From assembly GCA_015680905.1 (NCBI GenBank), contig CM027380.1, positions 35,332,001 to 35,396,000 on the forward strand: a stretch of 64,000 nucleotides of DNA. The letters are read 5' to 3'. The notes below the pieces were generated by a model. It was not told the origin of the DNA, made no database searches, and saw only the letters and a list, made by a program, of their open reading frames with translations. This document shows, one piece after another, positions 11,037 through 22,903 of the stretch. Positions within the stretch are counted from its first letter, which is position 1. Each line of letters begins with the position of its first letter. Both the position numbers and the translations under genes were made by a program. The DNA is from Coptis chinensis (taxonomy: Eukaryota; Streptophyta; Magnoliopsida; Ranunculales; Ranunculaceae).

Positions 11037-12710
11037 ATGAAGATTTGCACTCATAATGTTAGGGGTTTAAATGATGTGAATAAAGCAAAAGCTCTAAATG
11101 CTTTCAGAATCAAGAATAAACTAGCTTGTTTTTGCCTTTTGGAAAAGAAAGTTCGGCAAGCAAAATTTTTGAGTATCAACAATGTCTGCTGCCCATCTTG
11201 GAAGTTTGAACATAATTACTCCAGTGCAGTTGCTGGATGCATTTGGTTCTCATGGGACCCTTCAGTTCTTGGGGTTCAAATTTTTTTGGAAAGCGATCAA
11301 TTCATACATGCTCAGGTCACCATCCTTGCATTAACGCAGATGTTTCATTTTACAGTAGTCTATGCAAGTAATAAAAGAGCGGAAAGGTTGATTCTCTGGA
11401 AAGATCTCATCAGTCTTAACACATCCTTCTCGGGTCCTTGGTGTGTGGCTGGTGATTTTAACAATGTCCTCTATTCTCAAGAGAGGATTGGTACTGACTT
11501 GGTGCACCCTAGGGAAACTACTCCCTTTGCAAATTGTCTCAACACCGTAAGTCTCTATGATCATAAATCTAGTGGAGGGTTCTTTACTTGGACTAACAAT
11601 GGTTCTAGTTCTATGCGGAGATGGTCTAAGATAGACAGGTGTCTTATCAATTCCTTGTGGGCTACCTATTTCTCATCTTCTAGAGTGGAAGTTTTACCGC
11701 AAGGTGTTTCTGACCATACACCTATAGTTATCTCGATCTCCAACTCTCATTCATGCAGGGCACCTTTCAGGTTCTGTAATTACTGGGTTGTGAATCTATC
11801 CTTCAAGGACACTCTTATAAAGTGCTGGTATATCCCCAGACAAGGTAATCCATTGTTTATGCTTTGTAAGAAATTAAAGATGTTCAAGGAAGCTCTCAAA
11901 GGCTGGCCTAGATTTAGTTCCATGGATCTTCAAAATCAAGTGGTAGCTACCAGGGCCAATCTAGAAGACATCCAAATGCATATGCAGAAGCGTCCTTTTG
12001 ATTCTCATCTTTCTAATCTAGAAAGAAGTCGTAGATTTGAGCTTTGCGATCTTATGCTTATGGAGGAGTATGACCTCATGCAGAGGACCAACACTGACTG
12101 GTTATCCTTTGGTGACAAAGGTAACGCTTTCTTCCACAATGCTGTAAAGGAAAAGAAGACAAGGAACAACATTTGGTCTATATTGGATACTCAAGGAAAT
12201 CAACAGGAGGGCCAGGCTAATGTTGCTCAGGCTTTCATTTCCTTATATAAAAATTTGTTGGGTACTTCTTCTTCACCCTCTTGTAACCCTCGGTTTATGG
12301 AGCAGCTTAATCTTCAGGAGTTGCCACCTGAGAGTGCAACTAGATTGAACAAGGATTTCGATATCTTGGAAATCAAGGAGGCACTCTTTTCTATGGATGA
12401 TAACAAAACGCCAGGGCCTGATGGTTTCAATGCTTTCTTCTTTAAGAAAGCCTGGGATATAGTTGGTGAAGACTTCTCTCTTGCAATTCAACATATGTTC
12501 AATCGGAAGTCCGTATCAACAGGTATAAACTCCACTCTTCTTTGCTTGATTCCTAAAAATCTTGCACCTTCAAAGGTTGATGAATTCAGGCCCATTGCTT
12601 GCTGTAACACTATTTACAAATGTGTGGCCAAGCAGGATGAAGGAATATATGCCACTCTTAATCTCTTTGGCTCAGTCTGCCTTTGTACCAGGCAGGAACA
12701 TACAAGATAA
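11037..12710 (+). pseudogene. LINE-2 ORF2, endonuclease and RT N-terminal part
   Basis: The frame opens at 11037 with MKICTHNVRGLND. Endonuclease landmarks follow: the catalytic Glu in CLLEKKVR (the usual Thr after it is Lys), GDFNNVLYSQERIG near residue 140, KIDRCLI, and the C-terminal SDHTPIVI. The RT begins with the GDKGNAFFHNAVKEKK segment and includes KTPGPDGFNAFFFKKAWD and EFRPIACCNTIYKC. After about 12630 the frame is lost through a small deletion of roughly 10 bp, and the true reading continues in the frame of the next entry. The 557-residue open frame therefore has a short false tail. Confidence 0.9.
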
Positions 12711-13602
12711 TATTATACTTGCGCATGAGCTTATACGAGGTTACACCAGGAAATATGGCACCAGGAATTATGTAATCAAGATAGACATAAAGAAGGCTTT
12801 TGATTCAGTCAATTGGGAAGCTATGGGTATGATTTTGCAGAGATTTGGTTTTCATCCTCTCTTTATAGAATGGCTAACGATGTGCTTCACCACCCCTTCT
12901 TATTCCATTAACATCAATGGAACATCTGAAGGATTCTTTGAAGGTGAACAAGGACTTCGGCAGGGCGACCCAATTTCACCGTATCTATTTGTCCTGGTGA
13001 TGGAGGTGCTCTCTGGCCTTCTAAATCAAGCTCTCTATGCTGGACACATTCATCCGCATTCTAAATGCCGGAGGTTGAGTATCTCTAACTTATTTTTTGC
13101 GGACGATGCTATGCTTTTTTGCAAAGGAGATATGGCTTCTATTCTTGCAATAAAGGAAATTCTTCTACAATTTTTGCTCTTCATAGGGTTGAATATCAAC
13201 TTAGAAAAATCATCTTTGTTGGTTGGTTGTATATCTCATGAAGCAGGATTGGACTTGGCTAATGCTTTGGGTATACCCCTTATATCTCTGCCTATTATAT
13301 ATCTTAGACTACCTCTTACTTATTCAAGGCTAGGTATACGAGATTGTCTACCTTTAGTAGAGAGATTGACTTCACACATCTCAAATTGGAAAAATATATC
13401 CTTGTCAAGGTCCGGTAGACTTGAACTTATCCAATCAGTTTTCTCATCCTTTCAAGTCTACTGGTCAAAAACCTTTGTTTTACCAAAGAAAGTTCTGGAC
13501 AATGTATCTAAGATTTGCAACCATTTTTTATGGTCTGGTCCCAATATGACAAGGAAGATGCATCATGCCAGCCATGAAGTATTAAGTTATGCTAAGGAGT
13601 AA
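12562..13602 (+). pseudogene. LINE-2 ORF2, RT palm and thumb
   Basis: This frame continues the RT after the shift near 12640. It contains QSAFVPGRNIQDN, the VIKIDIKKAFDSVNW block with the first catalytic Asp, RQGDPISPYLFVLVMEVL, and the YADD-type box LFFADDAMLF. The thumb continues through SRSGRLELIQSVFSSFQVYW to the HFLWSG segment. A stop at 13600 is followed by open but decayed sequence to about 14190. It is the cleanest RT of the two LINEs in this window. Confidence 0.92.
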
Positions 13603-14193
13603 GGTGGACTGGGTATGACAGATGCCAGAACTTGGAATAAGGTGGCTTATCTACTGCGGCTGATTTTTCAGATTAGGCGGAAAGGATGGATCAACGTGGT
13701 CAAATTGGACATGGAGCCAACAGATAAAGCAATCCTACTTTTGGACTATGAAAACACCGGCAAGCTGCTCTTGGGTATGGAGGGGGATACTGAAGCATCG
13801 GAACATTGCTAAAAAATATGTCAGATATGTTATAGCAGATGGGACTAACAACCTCTTCTGGCATGACCATGATGCTCAAGTCAACCGCTTTGGGAATCAA
13901 CAGTTGCGAGAAACTCATTTGCGCTACCAAAGGATGCAAAGGTGAGTGATATTTTGAATCAAGGTATTTGGTCCTCTCTGGTGACATCTATCTCGGACAG
14001 TTCCTTGAAAAATCTTATCTTGGGTACGGAAGTGAATTGTTATCTAGACAAAGACGAGGTTATTTGGTCACCGAGTAGCTCAGTAGAATTCTCAGTAAAA
14101 TTAGCGTATGCAGTTCTATGAAAAGAGAGACCAAAGGTAAAATGGTACAGAGTGGTCTAGGGAAAGCTCTCTATCCTAAAATTCTCATTTACA

Positions 14194-15198
14194 TTGTGGC
14201 AATTGCTCTCAAATTGGCTTCCCACTCAAGATTGCTTGATACAGAAGAAGACCTTGCAATTCTCTGAATGCAGTCTCTGCGGTATATCTTCGGAGCACTC
14301 AAAGCATTTATTCTTTGATTGTCACTACTCTAAGCAGGTCTGGGCCTCTGTGAAAAACAATCTTGGACTAGGGGAGATTGTCAAAGACTCCTCTTCTGAA
14401 TGGTATAGTATTTTCAGGTTATGTCGGCAAAACACCACCTGTGTCGATATCTTTAAAGCTTTTATTGGAGCCAATGTCCACGAACTCTGGTGCGAAAGGA
14501 GTAGACGGAAGAAGAAGAACATCTTGTTGACAACCCAACAGCTAACCTCAAGGATTATGGCCACAATGAAGCTGTACATTCAGAAAAATCTGTCAGAGGT
14601 CAAAGACTCTTACTTGATTCGAGCTCTTGCTGATAGGTTGGGACTGCAAATGAACTTCAAACCTCAGGAAGTTCTTTGGTGTAGGTGGAAGTCAGCGGAA
14701 CAGGGAGCTTACATGCTTAATACTGATGGTTCGGTCCAGCAAAATAGAAGTGGGTATGGAAGGACTATACGAGATGGCTTAGGGAATGTTGTTCGCGCTT
14801 ATGCAGGTTGCTCGACAAGGAACTCAATCATACATCAAGAAATTCAAGCCATTGCAGCTGGGCTTAAGCAGGCCCAAGAGATGGGTATAGAAAATTTGGA
14901 ACTCAATTCGGACTCTCTGGGAGCCATAAACATTTTGAAAGGGAGTGAGCGCTGCCCATGGTATTGTTCTAATATGGCTGCCAATATTAGAAGTATTACT
15001 CGCACATTTGTTAAATGCTCTTTTAGTCATATCTTTCGAGAAGGAAATCGGGCAGCCGACTACCTTTCAAAAATGTATAGATCGCCAGAAGAAGGTGTTG
15101 TTTTATTTTCTCTTCCTCTAGATGAAAAGTTACACCATATCATAGAGGAAGATAGAATAGGCACTATGTATCCCCGTTTTTCTTCTAATATAGGTTGA
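14194..15198 (+). pseudogene. LINE-2 ORF2, zinc-binding linker and RNase H
   Basis: The zf-RVT-like part lies at residues 1-60, with LPTQDCLIQKK, CSLCG and SKHLFFDCHYSKQVW, giving Cys-X2-Cys and His/Cys ligands. RNase H follows from about residue 160 and keeps all four acidic positions: LNTDGSVQ, EIQAIAAGLK, NSDSLGAINIL and EGNRAADYLSK. The frame is open to the ORF2 stop at 15198, about 25 bases before the A-rich tail. Between 13603 and 14193 the upstream part is broken by stops. Confidence 0.9.
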
Positions 15199-15797
15199 GG
15201 TCAGCCATAACCTCTAGATTATTTTTTAAAAAAAAAGTCTTGTTTTATGTAAAGCAGGAGACCATATCCACAATTTCGTGTATGGGCTGAGGAGCCATGT
15301 TTTGGGTCGGAAAATCGAGCCTAAAGCCCACTTCTTCAATCCACAGGGCCCGTTTCAGTTCGCTTTGACTTCAATAGACTTTTCATCCATTTCTGCTCCT
15401 CTGATTGGATTAAGGCTTGGACCATTGGAAAGCTATTTCCGATCCGGTCGTTTTAACATTAGGTAGGCCCAAATCTGAGGCTTGAGTCCAAAGATATAGT
15501 CTTCGGAAGTTCTGCTGACTTGTGCACTGTTTCTGCCCGTGTTGGCTTTTCAGCTTTTGATCGGGCTTATATAAAGGCTTTGTCTCCTTGAATCTTGGCC
15601 TTTATCACAGAACTTCTTAGCAACCAACCATTTGCTCCTTTATATCGCCAAAGTGGCACATTTCTGCACATAATTGAGTTCCATGCCTGAAATACATAAA
15701 AGCACGTAATTAGCATTAACTCTTATTTATTACTCGCATAATTGGTCTAAAAGTAGTATTATTAAGGGGTTAAAACTAGAGTTTTGGGCACTTATCA

Positions 15798-16766
15798 AAC
15801 CACCCCCAAACAGCATTTTGCAAATATGAGAAATTAGCATAAGTGACCAAAAATGGAGTTCTAACTAATCTCGTTTCGCTGAGTGCGATTGCATTGACCA
15901 TATGCAACAAGGCCTTAAACCACTAGGAATTCCCTAGTGGGCCGAGTTATGCCTCATGAGAGTTTTCCAGTGAAGGTACTTTCACAAACTTCATCTATAC
16001 TACTGGCGACTTCGAAATAACTATTGTTTCCTTATCTATGTCTCGATTATCTATACATCTCACTAGCAATGAATCTGAGAATAATCAAGTCGAAACCTAA
16101 GCTAATATATGCATAATAATCTATCATCTACTAATAAATATATATATACTGATGAGGTATCTTATGAGATGAACTAGCGGTCCGTTTAAAAAACTTCGGA
16201 ATAAGCGTCCTTAAAGTAGGTCTTCACATAAATGTCAAGACAAAACCACTCGATTTTTCCGCTCAAGTTTATTTACTCCGATTAATGCGATTGGGCACAC
16301 TTTACCTTACAATCTCTATGACACACAAGGAAGCCGGAGTCGATCAAACACATCTGCCACTTACTATCACACTAACCTATTTCTAATTGAGCTAGAAGTC
16401 TTTATTAGGTGTTGCGGGGATTAGGAGATGATTTTAAGAAGGAAGAAAATGGATATTCAAAAAGGACAAGTTTGAGATAATAGAGGCTTCATATTATGTA
16501 ACTAGAGAAACCCTTGTTCTTTACTTTTGCTTCTACACTTTATTTTCATCCTTAGCCATATTTTTTTTTTTTTTTTTTTGGCTTTTGACTCCTTTGATTC
16601 TTTTTTTTTTTTTTTTGGAGTTCTAACTCTTTATTTATTTATTTTTTATTTGGATGGAAACTTCCTTTTCTTATCTGAAGCGACTAACAAATTCTTGATT
16701 TCAAAGGTTCTTCTCTTTTCTATTCTTCATCTCTATTCTCAAACTTATTCAAAGAATTGGGTAGGT

Positions 16767-16801
<35 letters not shown>

Positions 16802-17479
16802 GTTTTGCAGGGGTAAAAGGATTTGTGGTTTATGAAAGGCTAAAGAAAGGCTCAGAGGGACGACTAGCGGAAACTAATTCATAGGGTTGGATTTCTGGCT
16901 ATATCGATCGAAAGAGGGCCTAAATTCTCGCCTAGGATATGGTATAGTAATCAAGCAAGTGGACATGTGATTTCTCTATCCGGATTTTACTTCTCCCTTG
17001 TGTCATTTCTCAAATGTTCACTCATATAAGGCTTTAGGCTATATTCTCACGGGATTTGTAGAATAAGTACTCTAGCCAAGATTTGAAAACTTCTTCCAAT
17101 AATAATCATAGATACTCATGTATCATATTTATAGATAGATGCAAGGATTATTACCTACATATTAGCCTAAGTTTCTAAAACTATTCTAATGCAAAAGCTA
17201 CGTGAGACTTCTAAATTATTGAGAGCATAGAGAAAGAAAACAATACCAATATTCCTAAGTGTATAACATACTTTTTATTTATATTTTTTAAAAAAAATTT
17301 GAATTTTTTAGCTAGAAAACAAGTGCATATTATACATATCTATATCCTAAAAAATGCCTTAATTACACGTGTTTCTATGCCCCCCCCCCCCCCCAAACAA
17401 GAAGCATGCTTTGTCCTCCAAGTATTTTAAATAAAGAGGGTAGGAAAATACAATTGAAACGCATGAAATTCCGGAACAT
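15798..17479 (-). other. Element C PPT and 3' UTR
   Basis: The PPT (minus strand CTGTTTGGGGGTGGTTT) adjoins the LTR at 15798-15813. The next 200 bases or so match A and B. T tracts on the plus strand at 16561-16580, 16602-16617 and 16770-16800 (31 T) correspond to A-rich stretches of the transcript. A C run of 15 at 17380-17394 is part of a second PPT-like motif (17380-17400). No coding signal is seen apart from small chance frames. Confidence 0.75.
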
Positions 17480-17615
17480 CTGCAAAACAAGGTTATAACA
17501 TATTAATATAGAAAAGAAAACTGACGCAACTCTATAAGAGTTCCACCCGTTATGTGGTTAATAAGAAATAGATTGCTTGGGATATAAGCAGACACTAACT
17601 GAAACTAACACTTAC
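17480..17615 (-). other. Candidate 3' UTR intron of element C
   Basis: On the minus strand a donor CAG|GTAAG starts at 17615, 12 bases after the ORF3b stop. The acceptor TTGTTTTGCAG ends at 17480. The length is 136 bp, identical to the equivalent segment in element A. Donor and acceptor are both close to plant consensus. This is inferred from sequence only. Confidence 0.55.
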
Positions 17616-17627
17616 CTGCACTCCCGT

Positions 17628-18548
17628 TTAAACATTTTCCTCCTCATTTCCCTCTTCAAAGAGATGAGGTTCCTTCGCATCCTGCCATGCCATGATAACT
17701 TGCCAAGCCTGCCGCCGTGTGTCGTCAACTTGTGCTAACCTGTCTAATGTTACTATGTCTGATGGGGTCTAAGGAGCAACCAAATGAGGTTGCACCTGCC
17801 ATCCTGGCCAAGTCATTACTCGAAATGAGTGAACCACCCAATTGGTGGGTCTCATGACTTCAACCCTTTTTCAATCCGTGAACTGGGTACATAATTCTGG
17901 TAGACAACTGAGCATGATGTGGCAAACCAAAACAGGCATAAGAAGATACTTATGTTGCATGCTTTGGGCTCTCTTAAGACTAGCCATTAATACTTGGGGA
18001 ATGTCATATCGGTGACATCCCTCAGCTAAAGCAAGGAAAATGTCACCAGCGGTACTATTTGCAGAAGTAAACTGCCACTCCCCTAGAATATTCATGAGGA
18101 TGAATAACATGGTGGTGCCTACATTTAGGGACAGGCTACCAAGGGCTATGTTGTAATGCCCTTGGTCCATTATACGAAATACCCCTCCCCCATAATACTC
18201 ATGGAAATATGTATAGTCATAGAGGTATGAATTATCGATCATATATCCCCACGTGTGAATAGGATCAAGTATTGGTATTCCCGAAACTAATGCTACCACA
18301 TACTTATTGAATTCTAGGGGTGTGTCATCAACCGTGATGGAGAATTCTTGTTCTCCATCCTGGTTACAATAGAACTTAACATTATTGTAGAAAAATTCAA
18401 TAGGCTTAGGTGAATACGAGTCGTCTTCACTTACCAGAAGTTGCCTCCATCCGAACTGCATGATCCTCTCGCGGAACCAATGTCCGTAAGACTCGCTCCC
18501 CAACAAGTGTTCGAAAGACTGCTCCGATATTACTATAGGAGAAGTCAT
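17628..18548 (-). pseudogene. Element C ORF3b (Athila-type 3' ORF)
   Basis: This ORF lies in the env-like position downstream of pol. The start at 18548 is chosen because MTSP opens the equivalent frame in A and the family similarity begins there. Codon 10 is Gln (CAG), where A, B and E have a stop. Features include a YGHWFRERI block, a GWRQLLVSEDDSYSP block, EYYGGGVFRI, and a hydrophobic stretch TTMLFILMNILGEW near residue 175. The frame stops at 17871, but similarity to A continues through RPTNWVV and MTWPGWQVQP to 17628, so that stop is a mutation. No signal peptide or clear envelope hallmark is visible, so a true envelope function is doubtful. Confidence 0.75.
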
Positions 18549-18641
18549 CACAAAACTACTCTCTAGAACAACTGCAACTATCCTGGAACAACCCTCGGAA
18601 AATTGGAAATTTTTGGTGCCCACAGGGGTCAGGGCACAGGT

Positions 18642-18880
18642 GCGCTCAAGGTATGCCTGGGATGGGCGCGGGTGCGCTCTGTTGAATTTCAAATTCCAGG
18701 CACTTGGGCGCAGGGTGCGCTCAATTTTAGCCTGGGATGGGCGCGGGGTGCGCTCCGGATGAAAGCTGGAATTCCAGTGTTTTGGGCGCAGGTGGCGCTC
18801 AAGTTTGGGCTAGAGAGGGTGCAAGTCGCGCTTAGGGTAGAATTTCTCGACTTGATCGGTGGTGGTGGTGGCGCTCCATC
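18642..18880 (-). repeat. GC-rich tandem array in the C ORF3b leader
   Basis: Copies of GCGCTC, the complement of the GAGCGC core, start at 18642, 18674, 18717, 18750, 18795, 18828 and 18871. Spacings are 32, 43, 33, 45, 33 and 43 bp, so the array is a dimer of about 33 + 44 bp repeated about three times. It lies between the ORF3b TATA box and the ORF3b start. Because 77 is not a multiple of three, it does not encode a repeated peptide. Confidence 0.88.
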
Positions 18881-19000
18881 AAGCGCATGCTTCGGGGAGC
18901 TGTTATGCCGAAGTGCGAAGGAAAAATAAGGTAAAGTGGGAATGAAACGTGATAGATGAATGTGAGATGTAGTTAGGGTTGTGAGTGTAGAATGAATGTA

Positions 19001-19009
19001 GTTTTTATA
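19001..19009 (-). promoter_or_regulatory. TATA box upstream of C ORF3b
   Basis: The minus strand reads CCTATAAAAACTACATTC, then a CA-rich start-like region (CTACACTCACAACC). The same arrangement occurs in A at 43510. It lies about 450 bp upstream of the ORF3b ATG and about 120 bp upstream of the GC array. Suggests an internal promoter. Confidence 0.6.
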
Positions 19010-19302
19010 GGATTTAAGTTGCTAAAACAAATCGGGAAGTTACCAAAAAGTTTTAAGGCAATTGCCGAAAATAATAAAATTTCCAAAACCGAAAACGGAA
19101 ACAACCCATATTCTCTATTCCAAAACAAACCTAATATCTTTTAGGTTGAATTTAGGTTAGATACTACCTAATTCATCGAGATTTCATCCTAACACAATAT
19201 CTATTTATAGTGATGCCCATACCGGCAATATTCTTAACCTTCATGCCAAAACAACTTCTTAAAATAGATGATCATATAATGAATTATGCTAGGCTAAATA
19301 AT

Positions 19303-19319
19303 ACCACCCCCAAACAATT
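19303..19319 (-). other. PPT-like motif after C ORF3a
   Basis: The minus strand reads AATTGTTTGGGGGTGGTA, almost identical to the true PPT at 15798-15813 but placed between ORF3a and ORF3b. The equivalent in A is at 43202-43217. Confidence 0.6.
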
Positions 19320-19484
19320 TGGGAAGGTGGGATTAATGATAAAAACAATGCATAATTCGAAATTAACCAACTTATATTAAAATTGAATTCAAATAACATA
19401 CGACAACCAAATCCAAATTTAATTACTGAACTAATCTTTTTACATCCATACTAAATAAAAACAAATACAATAAAACAAATCAAC

Positions 19485-20608
19485 TCAATAGATCCCTAAA
19501 CCACTCGCTGCTAGTAGTGGAATGTGCTCGAGAAGCAGATGGCCCTTGGGCTTCCTATGGCTAGAGCCATCCGTCTTGCGGCGATGACGTTCGTGCCTCA
19601 CAGACTGCTCCTCCAAAGAAGAACCCCCCCTGGGGTGGGAAGCGTGCAAGCATGTCATCTCGGAACTGGCACTGAACTTCCATCTCGACCCTCGTCTTTT
19701 CCTACCGCTCATCCTCGTGCCGGGCATGAGTCTCGAAGTTATGATGCATGGTAGCCTGCCGAGTTTGGAGGTCTTCACAAATAGTATTGAGAGAACGCAT
19801 GCCACGGTGAATCACAGCCATGTGTTCTGCATCCGACCTACACCTCTCCAAGGCATCGGCATCAAAACATGTCGTGTCATCCTCATCCTCCGAGTCAGTC
19901 TCCTCGACTACCCTCTCTTCAGGCAACCTCCAAACTCTCTAGATACACTCCGTATAAATATGATGATTTCGGTGCTCCTTCAGGCAAATCCTATCAGACC
20001 TCGAAGTCGCTCTCAAGGTTATCATGATCTTCGTTATCAAAATAGGGAGAGGTGCAATACTCTTTCCAACTCCCATAATCATATTATGCAAAAACTCTAA
20101 AATACAAAACTCATACTTCTGCTCCTTGAGTATCCATAGAACGTGAAGGCAGTTCAGACTGATATCGCTGACTTTCTCCTTCCCTATGACATTCCTACCA
20201 ATCCATTGAGCTACAGCTAACTGGTTGGTTCGGAGAGACGACTGGCGAACACAATGCGAGCTCGCATTGTAGTTCCCTTCCAACAGTCGCGTTCATCAAA
20301 GGTTCTACAGCAGTAAACTAGGAATCCTGTAATCTGGCATCGAGATGGTGTCTAGGCAGAATGCCTAAAATCTCAGCCAACAACCTAGTAGTAACCTCTC
20401 TCCTCCTCCCAGCCACCTTAACAAAAATCCGATTCCCATTCAACTCCCTCATCTTATAAAACTCTCGGACCAAATCTTCGTGGTAAAAATCGTCTGTCAA
20501 GTACCACAAACCACTCCAGTCTCTCCTAACCATCTTGTCACCGTAAAACGGTGCAAAGTGGTCGGCAGTAAAAGCGTGCTCCGGCAATATCCGATGTCTT
20601 TGAGCCAT
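19485..20608 (-). pseudogene. Element C ORF3a (Athila-type 3' ORF)
   Basis: The start at 20608 opens with MAQRHRILPEHAF, matching the A copy. Blocks in order are FAPFYGDKMVRRDW, DDFYHEDLVREFYK, VKVAGRRREVTTRL, a TNQLAVAQWIGRNVIG helix-like segment and a CLHVLWILKEQKYEFCILEF hydrophobic segment. The C-terminal third is acidic and probably coiled (EETDSEDEDD). A stop at about 20318 and frameshifts near 19930 and 19800 break it. The fold and role are unknown. The order of motifs resembles ORF3b, which suggests the two are old duplicates. Confidence 0.75.
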
Positions 20609-21640
20609 TGGAGTTTTTATAAGATGTGTGGGTTTGAATAAGGTAGGGGGACTTGTTTTGAAACACCCTAACTAAAAATAATGGTAGGAGGCGTGGTGGT
20701 AGTGGTGGCAGTCAATTTTTTTTAATTTTCGGTGGTTTTTGGTTGTTTAAATTGGTGGAGGTGGTGGTGGTTGTAGTTAGAAGAAGATTTGGGGTTAACT
20801 TTTAACTTTGAATGTATTTATTTTTTTTTTTTAATTTAGGTTAGGTTTTTGAAGCTTTGTTGTTTGGTAATGGCGGTTTGGAGAATGGAACACGACTGTT
20901 GGTGGAAGAAGAAGACGATGCGTGCCGCATCGCGTCGCGAGTTGGTCCCAAACCAAGCCCACTTGATTTTCCGATTTTGTTTTTCGATATTTCACGCAAC
21001 TTCAAACTTAAATTGCTGCTTCATTATCGGGAAGATTTTTGCGAATGAGGTATGGAAATGATCATGAGAGAATTTCCAATCCAATGATTCATAAAACGCT
21101 CTAGTCCGATCGTTGGTGACATGTAAGAAGAGGGAAAAGGCATCAAAGTGCGTGCATGACGTAAGTTATGCGAACGAATGAAATCTAATTTCATAGATAA
21201 TGTCAACCCATATCGGAATACGATTAAACGGCCTAGACAACACAAATGGACAGTTGAACAATCCAGGACGGAAACCGAACACCCCCCCCCAAACAAATTT
21301 TTGACAACAGAGTTTAGAATTTTTTTTTTAAATGGGTCTTTTAAAGTCAGATTCCCGAGACTTCTTAACTTACTATGTTTGTGATTTTAACAATTTTTTA
21401 TCTTTTATGAATAAAATTTAATGTAAGAAAAACAAGAAGGCAATAAAAGCATAATTCACACTAGAGAGGGACATGACTCAAAAACCGAGAAAACATGCAA
21501 GAGTGGAAAAGGTGAATTATGTTAACCGTGGACTTAGGATCCGGTACTTACAGCCACACACTCCATAGGGAGGGCCCTGTTACCTGAGTGGTGCACTAAC
21601 CAATATATGGAAATGAAAGGAAGTACACCAATGAAAAAGG
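20609..21640 (-). other. Element C pol-ORF3a spacer with candidate splice acceptor
   Basis: The minus strand has a pyrimidine-rich CTTCTTCTTCCACCAACAG ending at 20896, preceded by a GC hairpin GATGCG-TGC-CGCATC (20917-20931). A has the same layout at 41583-41613. A PPT-like G run (AAATTTGTTTGGGGGGGG) lies at 21280-21297. The remaining sequence to the pol stop at 21641 is non-coding. ORF3a RNA may arise by splicing to this acceptor. Confidence 0.5.
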
Positions 21641-22903
21641 TCAGTCCTCATAGACAGGGTCCTGTAAAAGGACTTCTTCTACATCAGGGGACAATAGCTC
21701 GTGGAAATGTTTTAACCGTTGGCCATTAACTTGAAAGGTACTGTTGTCCTTGGGGTTTACCAAGGTGATTGCCCCGTAAGGGGTGACTTTAATAACCAGA
21801 AAAGGACCAGACCAACTGGTTTTTAATTTCCCTGAAAAAATATGTAGACGGAAATTGTACAGTAAGACCTTTTGACCTACCACAAACTCTTTGCGCAAGA
21901 TTTGCTTATTATGAGCAAGTTTCATGTTAGCTTTATAATCCTTTGCGAGATCATAAGAGTCGCTACGGATTTCTTCAAGCTCATTCAATTGCAACTTGCG
22001 CTTGACACCCACCTCAACAAAATTGAAGTTAAGGCTTTTTATAGCCCACATAGCACGGTGCTCCAATTCAATGGGCAAATGACAAGGTTTCCCAAATACA
22101 AGTCTAAAGGGAGACATACCTATAGGAGTTTTGAAAGCAGTCCTATACGCCCATAAGGCATCCGATAGACGCTTCGACCAGTCTTTCCTATCAGGATTTA
22201 CAGTTGTTTCTAAGAACTTTTTGATTTCCCTATTAGAAACTTCTACTTGTCCGCTAGTTTGTGGATGATACGGAGTTTCTACCTTATGTGTAACTCCATA
22301 CTTCTTTACTAGTGATGCAACAACTCTGTTGCAAAAATGTGTTCCTCCATCACTAATGATGGCCTTGGGAATGCCAAATCGACAAAAAAATATACTCTTT
22401 TATGAAAAATACAACTGTCTTATGGTCATTGCTACGGCAAGCCTTGGCCTCTATCCATTTAGACACGTAGTCCACGGCAACTAGAATATAAATGAAATCG
22501 TGGGAAACTGGAAAGGGACCCATGAAATCAATGCCCCATACGTCAAAAATTTCTACCACCATGATTAGATTCAATGGCATCATATTATGCTTCATGATTT
22601 GCCCAAGTTGTTGGCAACGAATGCACGCCTTGCAATGCACTTGGGCATCTTTAAAGAGAGTAGGCCAATAAAACCCACATTATAGAATTTTAGCAGCTGT
22701 TTTCATACCATCAACGAATGGACACGCTCTTCTTTTTTCGTGGTAGAATAAGAGTACCTCATTATATTCCCACTGGGGAATACAACGACAAATAATCTGA
22801 TCCGCACAATACTTAAAAAGGTAGGGCTCATCCCAGTAGTATAGCTTAACTCTGGCCAAAAATTTCTAACGTTCATTTCTTGACCAGTCATAAAGAATAA
22901 CAT
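21641..22903 (-). pseudogene. pol: Element C integrase
   Basis: This is a Ty3/gypsy integrase, which inserts the cDNA into the host genome. The N-terminal zinc-binding end is visible as [11 protein letters not shown] near 22630. The core begins with [12 protein letters not shown] (first catalytic Asp, about 22530), followed by [11 protein letters not shown]. The C-terminal part is [15 protein letters not shown] through [15 protein letters not shown] to LLQDPVYED at the stop, 21641. Frameshifts around 22380 and a stop at 22685 break it. There is no chromodomain, as expected for the Athila lineage. Confidence 0.88.

Larger units (their letters stand above)
10316..15236 (+). mobile_element. LINE-2: plant L1-type LINE inserted in the C LTR
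   Basis: This roughly 4.9 kb LINE has part of ORF1, a nearly continuous ORF2 with endonuclease, RT, zinc-binding linker and RNase H, and a terminal A-rich tract at 15224-15236. It is flanked on both sides by LTR sequence of element C, which fixes its borders to within a few bases. There is no target-site duplication. Instead about 197 bp of target are missing. It has fewer lesions than LINE-1 and is the latest datable insertion in this part of the window. Confidence 0.93.
9572..15797 (-). repeat. Element C 3' LTR, split by LINE-2
   Basis: The segments 9572-10315 and 15237-15797 match 27848-28591 and 28791-29351 of the other C LTR with few differences. About 195-199 bp present in the other LTR (about 28592-28790) are missing at the LINE-2 insertion point. 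The ends carry TGATAA and TTATCA. The LTR would be about 1.5 kb when whole. Confidence 0.92.
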
